Positions 25,301 to 33,108 of a stretch of DNA of 39,747 nucleotides are shown piece after piece. A program made the position numbers and the translations under genes. The notes under the pieces were generated by a model, which was not told where the DNA came from, made no database searches, and worked only from the letters and a program-made list of their open reading frames with translations. The stretch spans positions 1-39,747 of the forward strand of contig JAZKYH010000070.1 in NCBI GenBank assembly GCA_045612065.1, written 5' to 3'. Numbering within the stretch: the stretch's first letter is position 1; each line of letters begins with the position of its first letter. Source of the stretch: UBA1189 sp045612065 (GTDB lineage: Bacteria; Bacteroidota; Bacteroidia; Bacteroidales; Bacteroidaceae).

Positions 25301-25627
25301 TTCTACATGGTTTATCTCAGAGACGATGGAGAAGTATTCATCAATCACCTACAACCTAAAGAATTGCTCGATCGCGTGCGTTACATGTGTAGAGGTAAGG
25401 TTGAACCATTAGCAGATTTGTGTCGCTCATTCAATAAGGAGACCAAAGACGGTTATAATATGAAGCACTACTCCGAATTGTTGGGTGATGCTATTAACTC
25501 TATCATCAATGTCAAGGAACAAAGTGATATAGATTTATTGCTCAGCGGTTTTCAAGGTGAACTGTTCACGAAGGAGATTAAGGGATTGGACGATTTTGAA
25601 CTGATATGTTTCTTTGTTGTGAGATAA
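22391..25627 (+). CDS. SNF2/DEAD-type helicase with PLD-like N-terminus
   Basis: The 1078-residue protein starts with a phospholipase-D-like region (about 15-170: VIDDLKITLKGASSVSIAAASFSIYAYEALREEL, LRFIFTSPTF) in which no HxK catalytic motif is visible. A superfamily 2 helicase follows. Motif I is ADSVGLGKT at about 273, motif II DESH at about 363, motif III LSATPVNN, and the C-terminal lobe has IIFTAFSDTAEYLY, TDCISEGQNLQDCDYLINYD and QRFGRIDRIGS near 820. A long C-terminal region of unknown fold completes it. It is a likely DNA translocase. It touches the DUF4391-like gene (1-bp gap), so the two are probably made together and may form a complex. Confidence 0.85.
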   Translation: MEMPKQFDNLSSKVIDDLKITLKGASSVSIAAASFSIYAYEALREELEAIEELRFIFTSPTFNREKASKEKREFFIPKLSRERNLFGSDFEIKLRNQLSQKAIARECADWIRRKACFKTNVSEGILNGFMTVANGDSKYTYLPFNEFTTTELGCERGNNICPTSVRMPSPIADDYLRNFNELWNNSENFKNVTDAIIDNISNVYKENSPDFIYFVTLYNIFKEFLDDISEDVLPNEATGFKNSAIWNKLYNFQKDACLAIINKLEKFNGCILADSVGLGKTFTALSVIKYYENRNKTVLVLCPKKLNDNWITYRSNYVNNPISADRLRYDVLFHSDLSRKGGISNGLNLDHINWGNYDLVVIDESHNFRNGGKVTTDENDENPRENRYLQLMNKVIRSGVKTKVLMLSATPVNNRFNDLKNQLELAYEGRQENINELLDTDSSIETIFNRAQKAYNAWTNLPKDERTTQRLLDSLSFDFFEVLDSVTIARSRKHIEQYYDTADIGKFPTRLAPKSYRPNLTDINDAINYNDIFEELQRLNLSIYRPSLYIHPSKLYKYIDTDDETSFGGRSVSGREIGISRLMSTNLLKRLESSVNSFRLTLSRIESLISSTIAKIEAGEVSVDDYELEDLDINDSEATIGGKKTKILLSDMDTVSWKRDLTADLEVLSLLRLMLSDITPEHDTKLQVLKEVVYNKIDNPINGRNKKVIIFTAFSDTAEYLYNNLAEQILKDKGLHTALITGDIESRSTIKLKQKMNFNTLLTLFSPISKEKETIFPNVKEEIDILIATDCISEGQNLQDCDYLINYDIHWNPVRIIQRFGRIDRIGSRNNTIQLVNFWPDMTLDEYIDLKGRVEARMKISIMTATGDDNLLSPEEKGDLEYRREQLKRLQEEVVDIEEMNTGVSIMDLGLNEFRLDLLEYMKTHNDVEHTPYGLHAVISATEDCPKGVVYVLKNRSNSVNIDQKNRLHPFYMVYLRDDGEVFINHLQPKELLDRVRYMCRGKVEPLADLCRSFNKETKDGYNMKHYSELLGDAINSIINVKEQSDIDLLLSGFQGELFTKEIKGLDDFELICFFVVR

Positions 25628-25628
25628 T

Positions 25629-26219
25629 ATGTTTGGATTACCCGAAAGTAGCAATGTAGGCAAACAGTTGCCAAAGACTGCAATATATGCCAAGTTCGCT
25701 ATGAACACTACCGAAAAGGAGTGCTTCGATGCGGACATTAGTCGTATTGCTATATCAAACGTGATAGATACTCGCAACATCGCTGAGGGTAGAGATGTAA
25801 AATCAATATATGTCTTTACCGTACAACTCAAACGTAAGGAGTATGAGAAGAAAAACATTGTTACTCTCGCCAAACTTATTGAGCAGAAGATTATCTTTGC
25901 ATTGATGTTTGAAGAGGAGGTACAGTTTGCTGTCTTTTGCACACGACTCGTTACTTCTGAATGGCAAGCAGCAGACTCTGCAACATTATTGCTCGAAGGA
26001 CTCACCCTCGATAGCGTTTGGGAAAATTTAGTAGCAAATGTAGGAGGTATCACCATCGGTAATGGGCACAGTGTTGCAGAGCAAATTGTGGCAGACGATG
26101 CACATGCTAAACTAACCAAACAGATAGAACTGTTAGAGAAGAAGGCGCGTGCTGAGAAACAACCTCGCAAGAAGTTGGAACTATTCGAGAAGATTAAGGA
26201 ATTGAAACAAAAACTATAA
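25629..26219 (+). CDS. DUF4391-like protein
   Basis: The 196-residue protein begins MFGLPESSNVGKQLPKTAIYAKF and continues CFDADISRIAISNVI, NIAEGRDVKSIYVFTVQLKRKEYEKKNI and AKLIEQKIIFALMFEEEVQFAVF, the pattern of DUF4391. This family commonly sits beside helicases and DNA methylases. The C-terminus is a coiled-coil-like Lys/Glu-rich helix (AKLTKQIELLEKKARAEK...). No catalytic motif is obvious. Gaps of 1 bp upstream and 3 bp downstream place it firmly in the operon. It may link the helicase to the modification or restriction subunits; this is inference. Confidence 0.78.
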   Translation: MFGLPESSNVGKQLPKTAIYAKFAMNTTEKECFDADISRIAISNVIDTRNIAEGRDVKSIYVFTVQLKRKEYEKKNIVTLAKLIEQKIIFALMFEEEVQFAVFCTRLVTSEWQAADSATLLLEGLTLDSVWENLVANVGGITIGNGHSVAEQIVADDAHAKLTKQIELLEKKARAEKQPRKKLELFEKIKELKQKL

Positions 26220-26222
26220 GAT

Positions 26223-26576
26223 ATGGACTTAAAGGAATTTACTAAACAGACATTGGTGCAGATTGTGGAAGGAGCATTAGAAGCAAATAATACTCTTTCT
26301 GATTTAGGAGCACGTGTCATAAGTGAAGCGCCTAATAAGGCGGAAAAATACCTGAGCAAAGGATTATATTATGAAAATAGCATAAATGTAATTGATGTTG
26401 ATTTTGACGTTGCTATCACTATTACAGAATCGGATGGTGCTAACGGTGGAGCAGGTTTGAAAGTCGCCTCTTTTTTAAATCTAGGAGGTAGTACTGAAAG
26501 CAAAACTGAGAATCAAATTATAAGTCGAGTTAAATACACTTTACCGTTAGTCTTAGAAAAACGCACTAACAATTAA
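26223..26576 (+). CDS. Small alpha/beta protein of the defence operon (Trypco2-like?)
   Basis: The 117-residue protein has an N-terminal amphipathic helix (MDLKEFTKQTLVQIVEGALEAN) and then beta-strands (INVIDVDFDVAITITE, GAGLKVASFLNLGG, ISRVKYTLPLVLE). This overall layout resembles small proteins found beside proteases and defence genes (the trypsin-co-occurring domain 2 type), but the match is by eye and tentative. It lacks visible catalytic residues. It sits between DUF4391 and Mod, with gaps of 3 and 18 bp, a position where a classical type III system has nothing. It could be a sensor or adaptor. Confidence 0.6.
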   Translation: MDLKEFTKQTLVQIVEGALEANNTLSDLGARVISEAPNKAEKYLSKGLYYENSINVIDVDFDVAITITESDGANGGAGLKVASFLNLGGSTESKTENQIISRVKYTLPLVLEKRTNN

Positions 26577-26594
26577 CAAAACCCTTGTAATAAT

Positions 26595-28487
26595 ATGGAA
26601 AAACTCAAATTACAGACTGCTGATATGGCAGAACGAAATATAGAGATGTTAGGACAGTTGTTCCCAAATTGTCTCACCGAAGCGATAAATGCTGATGGAA
26701 AGTTGGTACGTGCAATAGACTTCGACAAATTGCGTCAAGAGTTGGCATGTGAAGTAGTGGAGGGTGCTGAGGAACGCTATCAGTTCACTTGGCCCGACAA
26801 ACGTGCTGCTATACGTTTAGCAAATGCTCCTATCAATAAGACCCTTCGCCCTTGCCGTGAAGAGAGTGTTGATTTTGACAATACCGAGAACCTCTACATT
26901 GAGGGTGACAACTTAGAGGTATTGAAACTGCTCCGTGAGAGTTATTTGGGTAAGGTGAAGATGATATATATCGACCCTCCTTATAACACGGGTAACGACT
27001 TTGTATATAATGATGACTTTGCACAGAGTCAAGCAGAGTATGCTTCACAGAGCGGATTGTTTGACGAGGAGGGCAACAGAATGGTTGACCCTATGGTGCA
27101 GAATACCGAGAGTAATGGACGTTTCCATACCGATTGGTTGAATATGATTTACCCACGATTGAAGGTGGCAAAAGACTTGCTATCAGATGATGGTGTTATC
27201 TTTATTTCGATTGATGATAATGAAGTCAAGAATCTTAAAAATATAGCAGATGAAATCTATGGGGGAAATAACTTCCTTGCCCAAGTAATATGGGAAAGAG
27301 CGTATTCACCTATTAACCTCATGAAACACTTCTCTCCCTCACACGATTACATACTTTGTTACGCTAAAAACATTGACTCAGCAATTTGTCATGGTATTCC
27401 AAGAACAGCAGATGCAAATGCTAGATACTCTAACCCAGACAATGACCCAAGAGGAGATTGGAAATCAAGCGACCTTTCCGTAGGGCCTGCTGTTGAATCA
27501 AACATATACGAAATTATAACTCCAAGTGGGCGTTCTGTCTATCCTCCCAATGGTTATAGTTGGAGATTGGATAGACAAACGTTTAATAAATATGTAGCAG
27601 ATAATCGAATTTGGTTCGGAATTGATGGTAACAATGTTCCCTCTATAAAAAGATTTATCTCAGAAGTAAAGCAAGGTATTACCCCTATGACAATATGGAA
27701 ATACACAGAGGTTGGACATTCTCAAGATGCAACTCAAAAATTACAAAAATTATTTGATGGAAAAAAATTCTTTGATTATCCTAAATCTGTTCCATTGATA
27801 GAACGATGTCTACAACTCTATACTAATAAAGACTCGCTTATTCTCGACTTCTTTAGCGGTTCTGCAACCACCGCCCATGCAGTAATGCAGTTAAATACAA
27901 AAGATGGTGGCAATCGTAAGTTTATCATGGTGCAGTTACCCGAAAAGACCGATGAGAAAAGCGAGGCGTATAAGGCAGGATATAAAAATATCTGCGAGAT
28001 AGGCAAGGAGCGTATTCGTCGTGCAGGTAAGAAGGTCAAAGAGGAGGCAGGACTTCAAGGGCAAAACCTCGATACGGGATTCCGAGTATTGAAACTCGAT
28101 GAGTCAAATATGGCAGATGTATATTATACCCCTGCCGACACTCCCATACAGACCACATTGAACTTCGATACATTGGTGGATAATATACGCGAGGGACGTA
28201 CAGCTGAGGATTTGTTGTTCCAGGTATTACCCGAATGTAACCTACCTCTGTCAAGTAAGATTGAGGAACGAGAGATACACGGAAAGAAGGTGTTTGTTGT
28301 TGAAGACGGTTATTTGATTGCGTGCTTCGATAAGGATATTAACGAGTCTGTAATCACTGCTATAGCAAAGGAGAAACCCTATTACTTTGTGATGCGAGAT
28401 AGTTCAATGGCAACCGACAACGTAGCAGACAACTTCGACCAAATCTTCAATGCTTACAGCAAGGATACTGTAAGAAGAATACTCTAA
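26595..28487 (+). CDS. mod: Type III restriction-modification DNA methylase (Mod)
   Basis: The 630-residue protein has the catalytic motif DPPYNTG at 127-133 before the AdoMet-binding LDFFSGSATTAHAV at about 418-431. This order is that of beta-class N6-adenine methylases, as in type III Mod subunits. The central part (about 210-400) is the variable region expected to recognise the DNA target. The C-terminal part (FRVLKLDESNM, EGRTAEDLLFQVLPECNLPL) is typical of Mod proteins with a Res partner. No simple repeat is present that would suggest phase variation. It would methylate one strand of an asymmetric site and guide Res. Length is normal. Confidence 0.93.
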   Translation: MEKLKLQTADMAERNIEMLGQLFPNCLTEAINADGKLVRAIDFDKLRQELACEVVEGAEERYQFTWPDKRAAIRLANAPINKTLRPCREESVDFDNTENLYIEGDNLEVLKLLRESYLGKVKMIYIDPPYNTGNDFVYNDDFAQSQAEYASQSGLFDEEGNRMVDPMVQNTESNGRFHTDWLNMIYPRLKVAKDLLSDDGVIFISIDDNEVKNLKNIADEIYGGNNFLAQVIWERAYSPINLMKHFSPSHDYILCYAKNIDSAICHGIPRTADANARYSNPDNDPRGDWKSSDLSVGPAVESNIYEIITPSGRSVYPPNGYSWRLDRQTFNKYVADNRIWFGIDGNNVPSIKRFISEVKQGITPMTIWKYTEVGHSQDATQKLQKLFDGKKFFDYPKSVPLIERCLQLYTNKDSLILDFFSGSATTAHAVMQLNTKDGGNRKFIMVQLPEKTDEKSEAYKAGYKNICEIGKERIRRAGKKVKEEAGLQGQNLDTGFRVLKLDESNMADVYYTPADTPIQTTLNFDTLVDNIREGRTAEDLLFQVLPECNLPLSSKIEEREIHGKKVFVVEDGYLIACFDKDINESVITAIAKEKPYYFVMRDSSMATDNVADNFDQIFNAYSKDTVRRIL

Positions 28488-28502
28488 TAGGGGGATTTTG
28501 CT

Positions 28503-31500
28503 ATGAAATTCAAATTTAAGATACAGCAATATCAGACTGATGCAGTAGAACGCACAGTAGAGGTTTTTACGGGGCAACCATCCGTGGAGAGTTTGACTTA
28601 CCGCAGAGACCTTGGTAAGCGTGCAGTCAACCGTCAGACCTCAATGTACGATGAGGAGATTGAGACAGGTTATCGCAACAGCGCGATTCAATTGTCCTCA
28701 ACCGAGTTACTTGCAAACATCAACAAATCCCAACAGTGGAGCGACATCAAGTTGTCTAATGCACTTGCGCCTAGTATTGGCGTTTGCACTCTCGATATTG
28801 AGATGGAGACGGGTACGGGTAAGACCTATGTGTACATCAAGACGATGTTTGAGTTGAACAAACGCTATGGATGGAGCAAATTCATTGTAGTAGTACCAAG
28901 TATTGCCATTCGTGAGGGTGTAGGTAAGAGTTTCCGTATGCTCGAAGACCATTTCATGGAGCACTATGGAAAGAAGGCACGTTGGTTCGTCTATGACAGT
29001 AGTCGCTTGAAGTCATTGGATGACTTTTCAAGCGACGCAGGCATCAATGTGATGATTATAAACACCCAAGCATTTGCATCCTCACTCAAAGAGGGTGCAA
29101 AGAACAAGGAGAGCAAAATCATCTATTCTAAACGTGACGATTTTGCTAGTCGTCGCCCCATTGATGTAATAGCAGCGAACCGTCCTATCATCATTTTGGA
29201 CGAACCTCAAAGGATGGAAGGAGAGGCAACGCAGAATGCTCTGAGACGTTTTATGCCTTTGTTTGTCCTAAACTACTCTGCTACACATAGGACTAGACAC
29301 AACACCGTATATGCACTTGATGCGCTTGATGCTTACAACAAGAAACTTGTAAAGAAGATTCAAGTCAAGGGGTTTGAGGTAAAGAACCTAAAGGGTGCAT
29401 CAAGTTATCTGTATATAGACAGCATTATACTTTCGAAGAATGACCCACCAATGGTAAAGATTGACCTTGAGGTCAATACCGCATCGGGCATACGTCGTAA
29501 GTCGGTCAAGTTTGGCAAGGGTGATAAACTGTATAATGAAAGCGGACTCAAACAGTACGAGGGATTTGATATTACAGAAATCAATCCATACACTGACACT
29601 GTTACCTTCTTGAACGGTATCACATTGCGCAAAGGCGAGGTATTTGGAGATAGCAATGAGTTGGCAATGCAACGTGTACAGATTCGTGAGACTATCGTAT
29701 CACACTTTGAGAAGGAACGTAAGTTGTTTGCACGTGGCATCAAAACTCTCTCTCTGTTCTTTATTGACGAGGTAGCGAAATACAAAAGTTATAATGAAGA
29801 GGGAGAAGTTGAGCAAGGTGTGTTTTGGAAGATATTTGAAGAGGAGTACACCAATGTCCTTAATGAAAATCTTTCGCTGTTTGATTCAGCATATCAGCAA
29901 TACTTGCTCCGATTTAGTGCAAGCGAGGTTCACAATGGGTATTTCTCAATAGATAAGAAGGGACACTCAGTGAACAGTGAAATAAAGCGTGGACGTGATA
30001 CTTCGGACGACATATCAGCATACGACCTTATTTTGAAGAATAAGGAACGTCTGCTGAGTTTTGAAGAACCTACACGATTCATATTCTCACACTCAGCACT
30101 ACGTGAGGGTTGGGATAATCCTAACGTATTCCAAATATGTACGCTGAGACATGCCAATTCAGCAACGGCAAAGCGTCAAGAGGTGGGTCGAGGACTCCGC
30201 ATCTGCGTGGATTCAGAGGGTAATCGCATGGACTATGAGACACTTGGTGAGAACATCCACGAACTGAACAAACTGACCGTTATTGCCAACGAGAGTTATA
30301 GCGACTTTGTAGGTGACTTGCAACGTGAAACACGTGATGTGCTCCGCGATCGTCCCACGAAAGCAGATGAAGCATACTTTACGGGTAAGTTGGTATTTGT
30401 TGGCGATGAGAAGCATGCCATTACAGCAGAGGAAGCAAATTCTATCCGTGCATACCTTTGGGATAATGACTATATTGATGACAAAGGACAGATTACTGAG
30501 CAATACAAGAGCGACTTGGCATCGGGTAACCTTGCTCCAATGTCACGCAAGTTAGCGCCTATGGCAGATGGCATTCAGTTGCTCATCCGTGCATTGTACG
30601 ATGATTCGGTTGCTGTAGATAATATGTTCGAGGATGGTAATGCAACTGTTATCAAGGAAAACAAACTAAACGATAACTATGCAAAGGCAGAGTTCCAAGC
30701 ACTTTGGAAGGAGATTAACCATAAGTACGCCTATACCGTTCACTATAACAGTCAAGAACTGATAGAAAAGGCAGCGATTGCAATAAATGCCAATCTTGAA
30801 GTGAACCAACTGCGCTATGTTGTAGTTACGGGAGAGCAAAACAGTGTGGATGCTTTTGGTAGTACCACCTCTACCTCAAAAAAGATTGGTGCTGTATCTA
30901 CATCAAGCGTGAAATACGACCTTGTTGGAGAAATTGCACGAGGTGCAACATTGACTCGCAAAACGGTTGTTGAGATATTGAAGAAACTGAGAGGTGAAAA
31001 GTTGGCCATGTTCCAAAACAACCCCGAAGAGTTTATCCGTAATGTCGTTAAACTCATCAAGGAACAAAAGGCAACCATGATTGTAGAACACATCTCATAC
31101 AACCTTATTGAAGGTGTTTATGACAGTACAATCTTTACTCAAGAGAAGCAAGCACAGTCGATTAACAAGGCATATCCTGCGAAAAAGCATATTATGGACT
31201 ATGTTTTCAGCGATTCTGACGGTGAGCGCAAGTTTGCAGAGGCACTTGATGGAGCATCTGAGGTTTGTGTATATGCAAAACTACCTCGCTCGTTCCAAAT
31301 ACCTACACCTGTAGGTAATTATGCTCCCGACTGGGCAATTGCCTTCAACAAGGATTCTGTTAAGCATATTTTCTTTATCGCAGAAACCAAAGGTTCGCTA
31401 GAGTCTATGGAGTTGAGAGGAGTAGAGAAAGCAAAGATTGCATGTGCTCGCAAACTCTTCAATGAAGCGTCAACGGGTGAAATACGCTACGATGCAGTAG

Positions 31501-31541
31501 CATCATACGACGACTTGTTGGACAGAGTGCAAGGTGTATAA
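28503..31541 (+). CDS. res: Type III restriction endonuclease subunit (Res)
   Basis: The 1012-residue protein has a superfamily 2 ATPase N-terminal half: METGTGKTYVYI at about 101 (motif I), ILDEPQRMEG at about 231 (motif II), LNYSATH (motif III) and RQEVGRGLRICVD (motif VI). The C-terminal PD-(D/E)XK nuclease has APDWAIAF at about 940 and FIAETKGS at about 957, keeping the D...ExK residues. It needs Mod for target recognition and ATP for long-range movement before cutting. All key motifs are intact, so the pair looks functional. It is 15 bp after mod. Confidence 0.93.
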   Translation: MKFKFKIQQYQTDAVERTVEVFTGQPSVESLTYRRDLGKRAVNRQTSMYDEEIETGYRNSAIQLSSTELLANINKSQQWSDIKLSNALAPSIGVCTLDIEMETGTGKTYVYIKTMFELNKRYGWSKFIVVVPSIAIREGVGKSFRMLEDHFMEHYGKKARWFVYDSSRLKSLDDFSSDAGINVMIINTQAFASSLKEGAKNKESKIIYSKRDDFASRRPIDVIAANRPIIILDEPQRMEGEATQNALRRFMPLFVLNYSATHRTRHNTVYALDALDAYNKKLVKKIQVKGFEVKNLKGASSYLYIDSIILSKNDPPMVKIDLEVNTASGIRRKSVKFGKGDKLYNESGLKQYEGFDITEINPYTDTVTFLNGITLRKGEVFGDSNELAMQRVQIRETIVSHFEKERKLFARGIKTLSLFFIDEVAKYKSYNEEGEVEQGVFWKIFEEEYTNVLNENLSLFDSAYQQYLLRFSASEVHNGYFSIDKKGHSVNSEIKRGRDTSDDISAYDLILKNKERLLSFEEPTRFIFSHSALREGWDNPNVFQICTLRHANSATAKRQEVGRGLRICVDSEGNRMDYETLGENIHELNKLTVIANESYSDFVGDLQRETRDVLRDRPTKADEAYFTGKLVFVGDEKHAITAEEANSIRAYLWDNDYIDDKGQITEQYKSDLASGNLAPMSRKLAPMADGIQLLIRALYDDSVAVDNMFEDGNATVIKENKLNDNYAKAEFQALWKEINHKYAYTVHYNSQELIEKAAIAINANLEVNQLRYVVVTGEQNSVDAFGSTTSTSKKIGAVSTSSVKYDLVGEIARGATLTRKTVVEILKKLRGEKLAMFQNNPEEFIRNVVKLIKEQKATMIVEHISYNLIEGVYDSTIFTQEKQAQSINKAYPAKKHIMDYVFSDSDGERKFAEALDGASEVCVYAKLPRSFQIPTPVGNYAPDWAIAFNKDSVKHIFFIAETKGSLESMELRGVEKAKIACARKLFNEASTGEIRYDAVASYDDLLDRVQGV

Positions 31542-31548
31542 CATTTAA

Positions 31549-32106
31549 ATGAATTGGAAGATGAGTACCATTAAAGCGCTAATCTTGGACTTTGACATGA
31601 CGTTGTTCGACACTAGAGCGGACAATGAGGTAAGAAAGAACAAAAAGGGTTCAGAAATCGTTTGGGATGAAGTCTTTGCGGTTATACCTCAATACCGATT
31701 ATATAAAGGATGGAGAGAAGTGTTTGCTTGGTGTAAAGACAATGGCATTAAAATTGGCATTGTAAGCACCGCAAAGACGGAACTCATCAATCGAGCGTTG
31801 AATCATTTTGGTATAGAATGCAATGCTGTAGTCGGTTGGCAACTGTATTTCCATAAACCACATAAGAGATTGGTAGAAATGGCACTCAAGAAACTCAAAG
31901 TGGATAAGACAGAAGTCATCAGCATTGGAGACGCAGTTGTAGACCGTGAGATGTCTTTTAATGGTGAAGTCCGATTTGTAGGAGCAATTTGGGATAGTAC
32001 AGAGATTGATGAGTTGAGACAAGGAGAGGTCGTTGAGAATCCATTGGATATAATCAACTTAATCTCTCGTGAAAAGAGTGATATTTTACTCTTTTTCGAT
32101 ACTTAG
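31549..32106 (+). CDS. HAD-superfamily hydrolase
   Basis: The 185-residue protein has HAD motif I LILDFDMTLFDT (nucleophile Asp14, acid Asp16), motif II IVSTAK, motif III lysine near YFHKPHK, and motif IV SIGDAVVDRE. It should be an active phosphatase or phosphotransferase of small size. It follows res by 7 bp and is the last gene of the operon, so it is co-transcribed with the restriction genes. An ATG at 31561 is an alternative start. Substrate is unknown; nucleotide or DNA-end phosphates are conceivable. Confidence 0.85.
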   Translation: MNWKMSTIKALILDFDMTLFDTRADNEVRKNKKGSEIVWDEVFAVIPQYRLYKGWREVFAWCKDNGIKIGIVSTAKTELINRALNHFGIECNAVVGWQLYFHKPHKRLVEMALKKLKVDKTEVISIGDAVVDREMSFNGEVRFVGAIWDSTEIDELRQGEVVENPLDIINLISREKSDILLFFDT

Positions 32107-32200
32107 CGTTTAAAATTTGCGACTACTCACAACCAATCAACTCCTACAAGATTGATAATCTACAATTTAGACAAATAGGTTCGAATCCTCCCAAGTCCAT
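32106..32200. repeat. Decayed inverted copy of the element's end
   Basis: AGTCGCAAATTTTAAACGC (minus strand, 32124-32106) matches the arm-type sites at the element's ends in 18 of 19 positions. About 53 bp away, GGTTCGAATCCTCCC (about 32178-32192, plus) matches the tRNA-Ser T-arm/acceptor with one base missing. Order and spacing equal those of the left end (18081-18168) read in reverse. No complete tRNA can be folded here. Confidence 0.55.
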
Positions 32201-32467
32201 ATCGTTTAATAGGTTGCTTATGTCACCTCATTTTTCACTTGTTAGTAACACTATTTGCATACAACCATGTAGAAGAAGAGATACACACAAAACTGTTCCT
32301 TTTATAGGTTAGAAGCGATAATTACTTTTTTACTAAGTATACAACGTACATGTATGGAACCCTATCCTTTGGGATATGGGTTCCATATTATATATTCTTA
32401 TATCTTATTATATGTACTGCAAGTTGAACACAGCAGTACCCTCTATGTACCGTCGGTATCACCTTTA
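32201..32467. other. Intergenic region without genes
   Basis: Apart from the hairpin at 32354-32386 and the TTATATGTACTGCAAGTTGAA stretch at about 32409-32430 that resembles 19094-19115, I see no gene or signal here. Confidence 0.5.
32354..32386. terminator. Hairpin between the defence operon and the NUMOD3 gene
   Basis: ATGGAACCCTATCC pairs with GGATATGGGTTCCAT (one bulge) around TTTG. It could end transcription from either side, although only ATTATATATTCTT follows on the plus strand. Confidence 0.55.
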
Positions 32468-32839
32468 TTATGCAGGTGGTAGTTTATCATTGCCGACTTC
32501 ATAGGATTCCGCTATCAACTTATTCACTTCATTATGGACGATTTCAGACAACCGTTCCCTTCCAATCATTATAAAAAGGAAGTCTGCTAATTGTTGGGGG
32601 TTATCGAAATGCAAATCGTTCTTGTCAAGAAGATGTCGTAATAAACTTTTACGACTCTCTGGATCGTCGTGTCCATAGTCTATAAAGTCTTGTTCCTTGA
32701 GGGCATTTCGAATGGCACTGTAACGTCTTTTTTGACTATTACTAATCTTTTCTTTTGTTTCTTGGGAATGCCTCTTTCCCCACATGGGGTTAAGATTCCC
32801 TTTTCTATCTACACTAGTATGCGTTGTATTCATATTCAC
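32468..32839 (-). CDS. Small NUMOD3-type DNA-binding protein
   Basis: The 123-residue protein has a NUMOD3 motif near the N-terminus (NLNPMWGKRHSQETKEKISNSQKRR, about 15-39), a DNA-contacting module usually attached to HNH or GIY-YIG homing endonucleases. No nuclease domain is present. The rest is helical and acidic (DPESRKSLLRHLLDKNDLHFDNPQQLADFLFIMIGRERLSEIVHNEVNKL). It may be a DNA-binding accessory or regulator of the element, or the leftover of an endonuclease. It is transcribed toward the defence operon and diverges from the replication module. Confidence 0.65.
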   Translation of the reverse strand: MNMNTTHTSVDRKGNLNPMWGKRHSQETKEKISNSQKRRYSAIRNALKEQDFIDYGHDDPESRKSLLRHLLDKNDLHFDNPQQLADFLFIMIGRERLSEIVHNEVNKLIAESYEVGNDKLPPA

Positions 32840-32976
32840 AAGGAGGCACGTTCTTGAAGTTACCTCTATCTATAAATATCACGCTGAAATTTTTTCAGGA
32901 ATTATTTTTAGCAATCCGTATCTTGATGTTCAAGAAGTTACTCCCAAGAATCACGATACCGCTTATGTAGATGTAT

Positions 32977-33001
32977 AATGTACACTAATGTACTGTACAT
33001 T
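32977..33001. promoter_or_regulatory. Dyad upstream of the replication module
   Basis: The inverted repeat AATGTACA/TGTACATT with a 9-bp spacer is followed by another GTACA at 33006-33010. It lies about 45 bp before the -7 box, in the gap to the divergent NUMOD3 gene, and is a likely operator. Confidence 0.5.
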
Positions 33002-33043
33002 TACCGTACAAAACTGTCTATTTAATTAGTTATCAATTGTTTA

Positions 33044-33051
33044 TATCTTTG
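33044..33051 (+). promoter_or_regulatory. -7 box (TATCTTTG) of the replication module
   Basis: TATCTTTG matches the Bacteroidetes consensus, 57 bp before the ATG at 33109. It supports that start over the ATG at 33067. Confidence 0.6.
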
Positions 33052-33108
33052 CAACGTCAAAAAACAATGGCAGTTGCGCAACCGCCTCCTAAAAATAATA
33101 GTATAATT

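Noticed and set aside
25535..26359. Minus-strand 274-codon frame opposite the DUF4391-like gene
   Set aside because: It has Ser/Phe-rich antisense composition and covers the end of one real gene, a whole second gene and the start of a third.
26595..28487. Phase-variable mod gene
   Set aside because: No simple sequence repeat was seen in the reading frame or before the start.
32150..32215. A functional tRNA gene
   Set aside because: Only a T-arm/acceptor-like stretch is present; no 5' acceptor, D-arm or anticodon arm can be found upstream.
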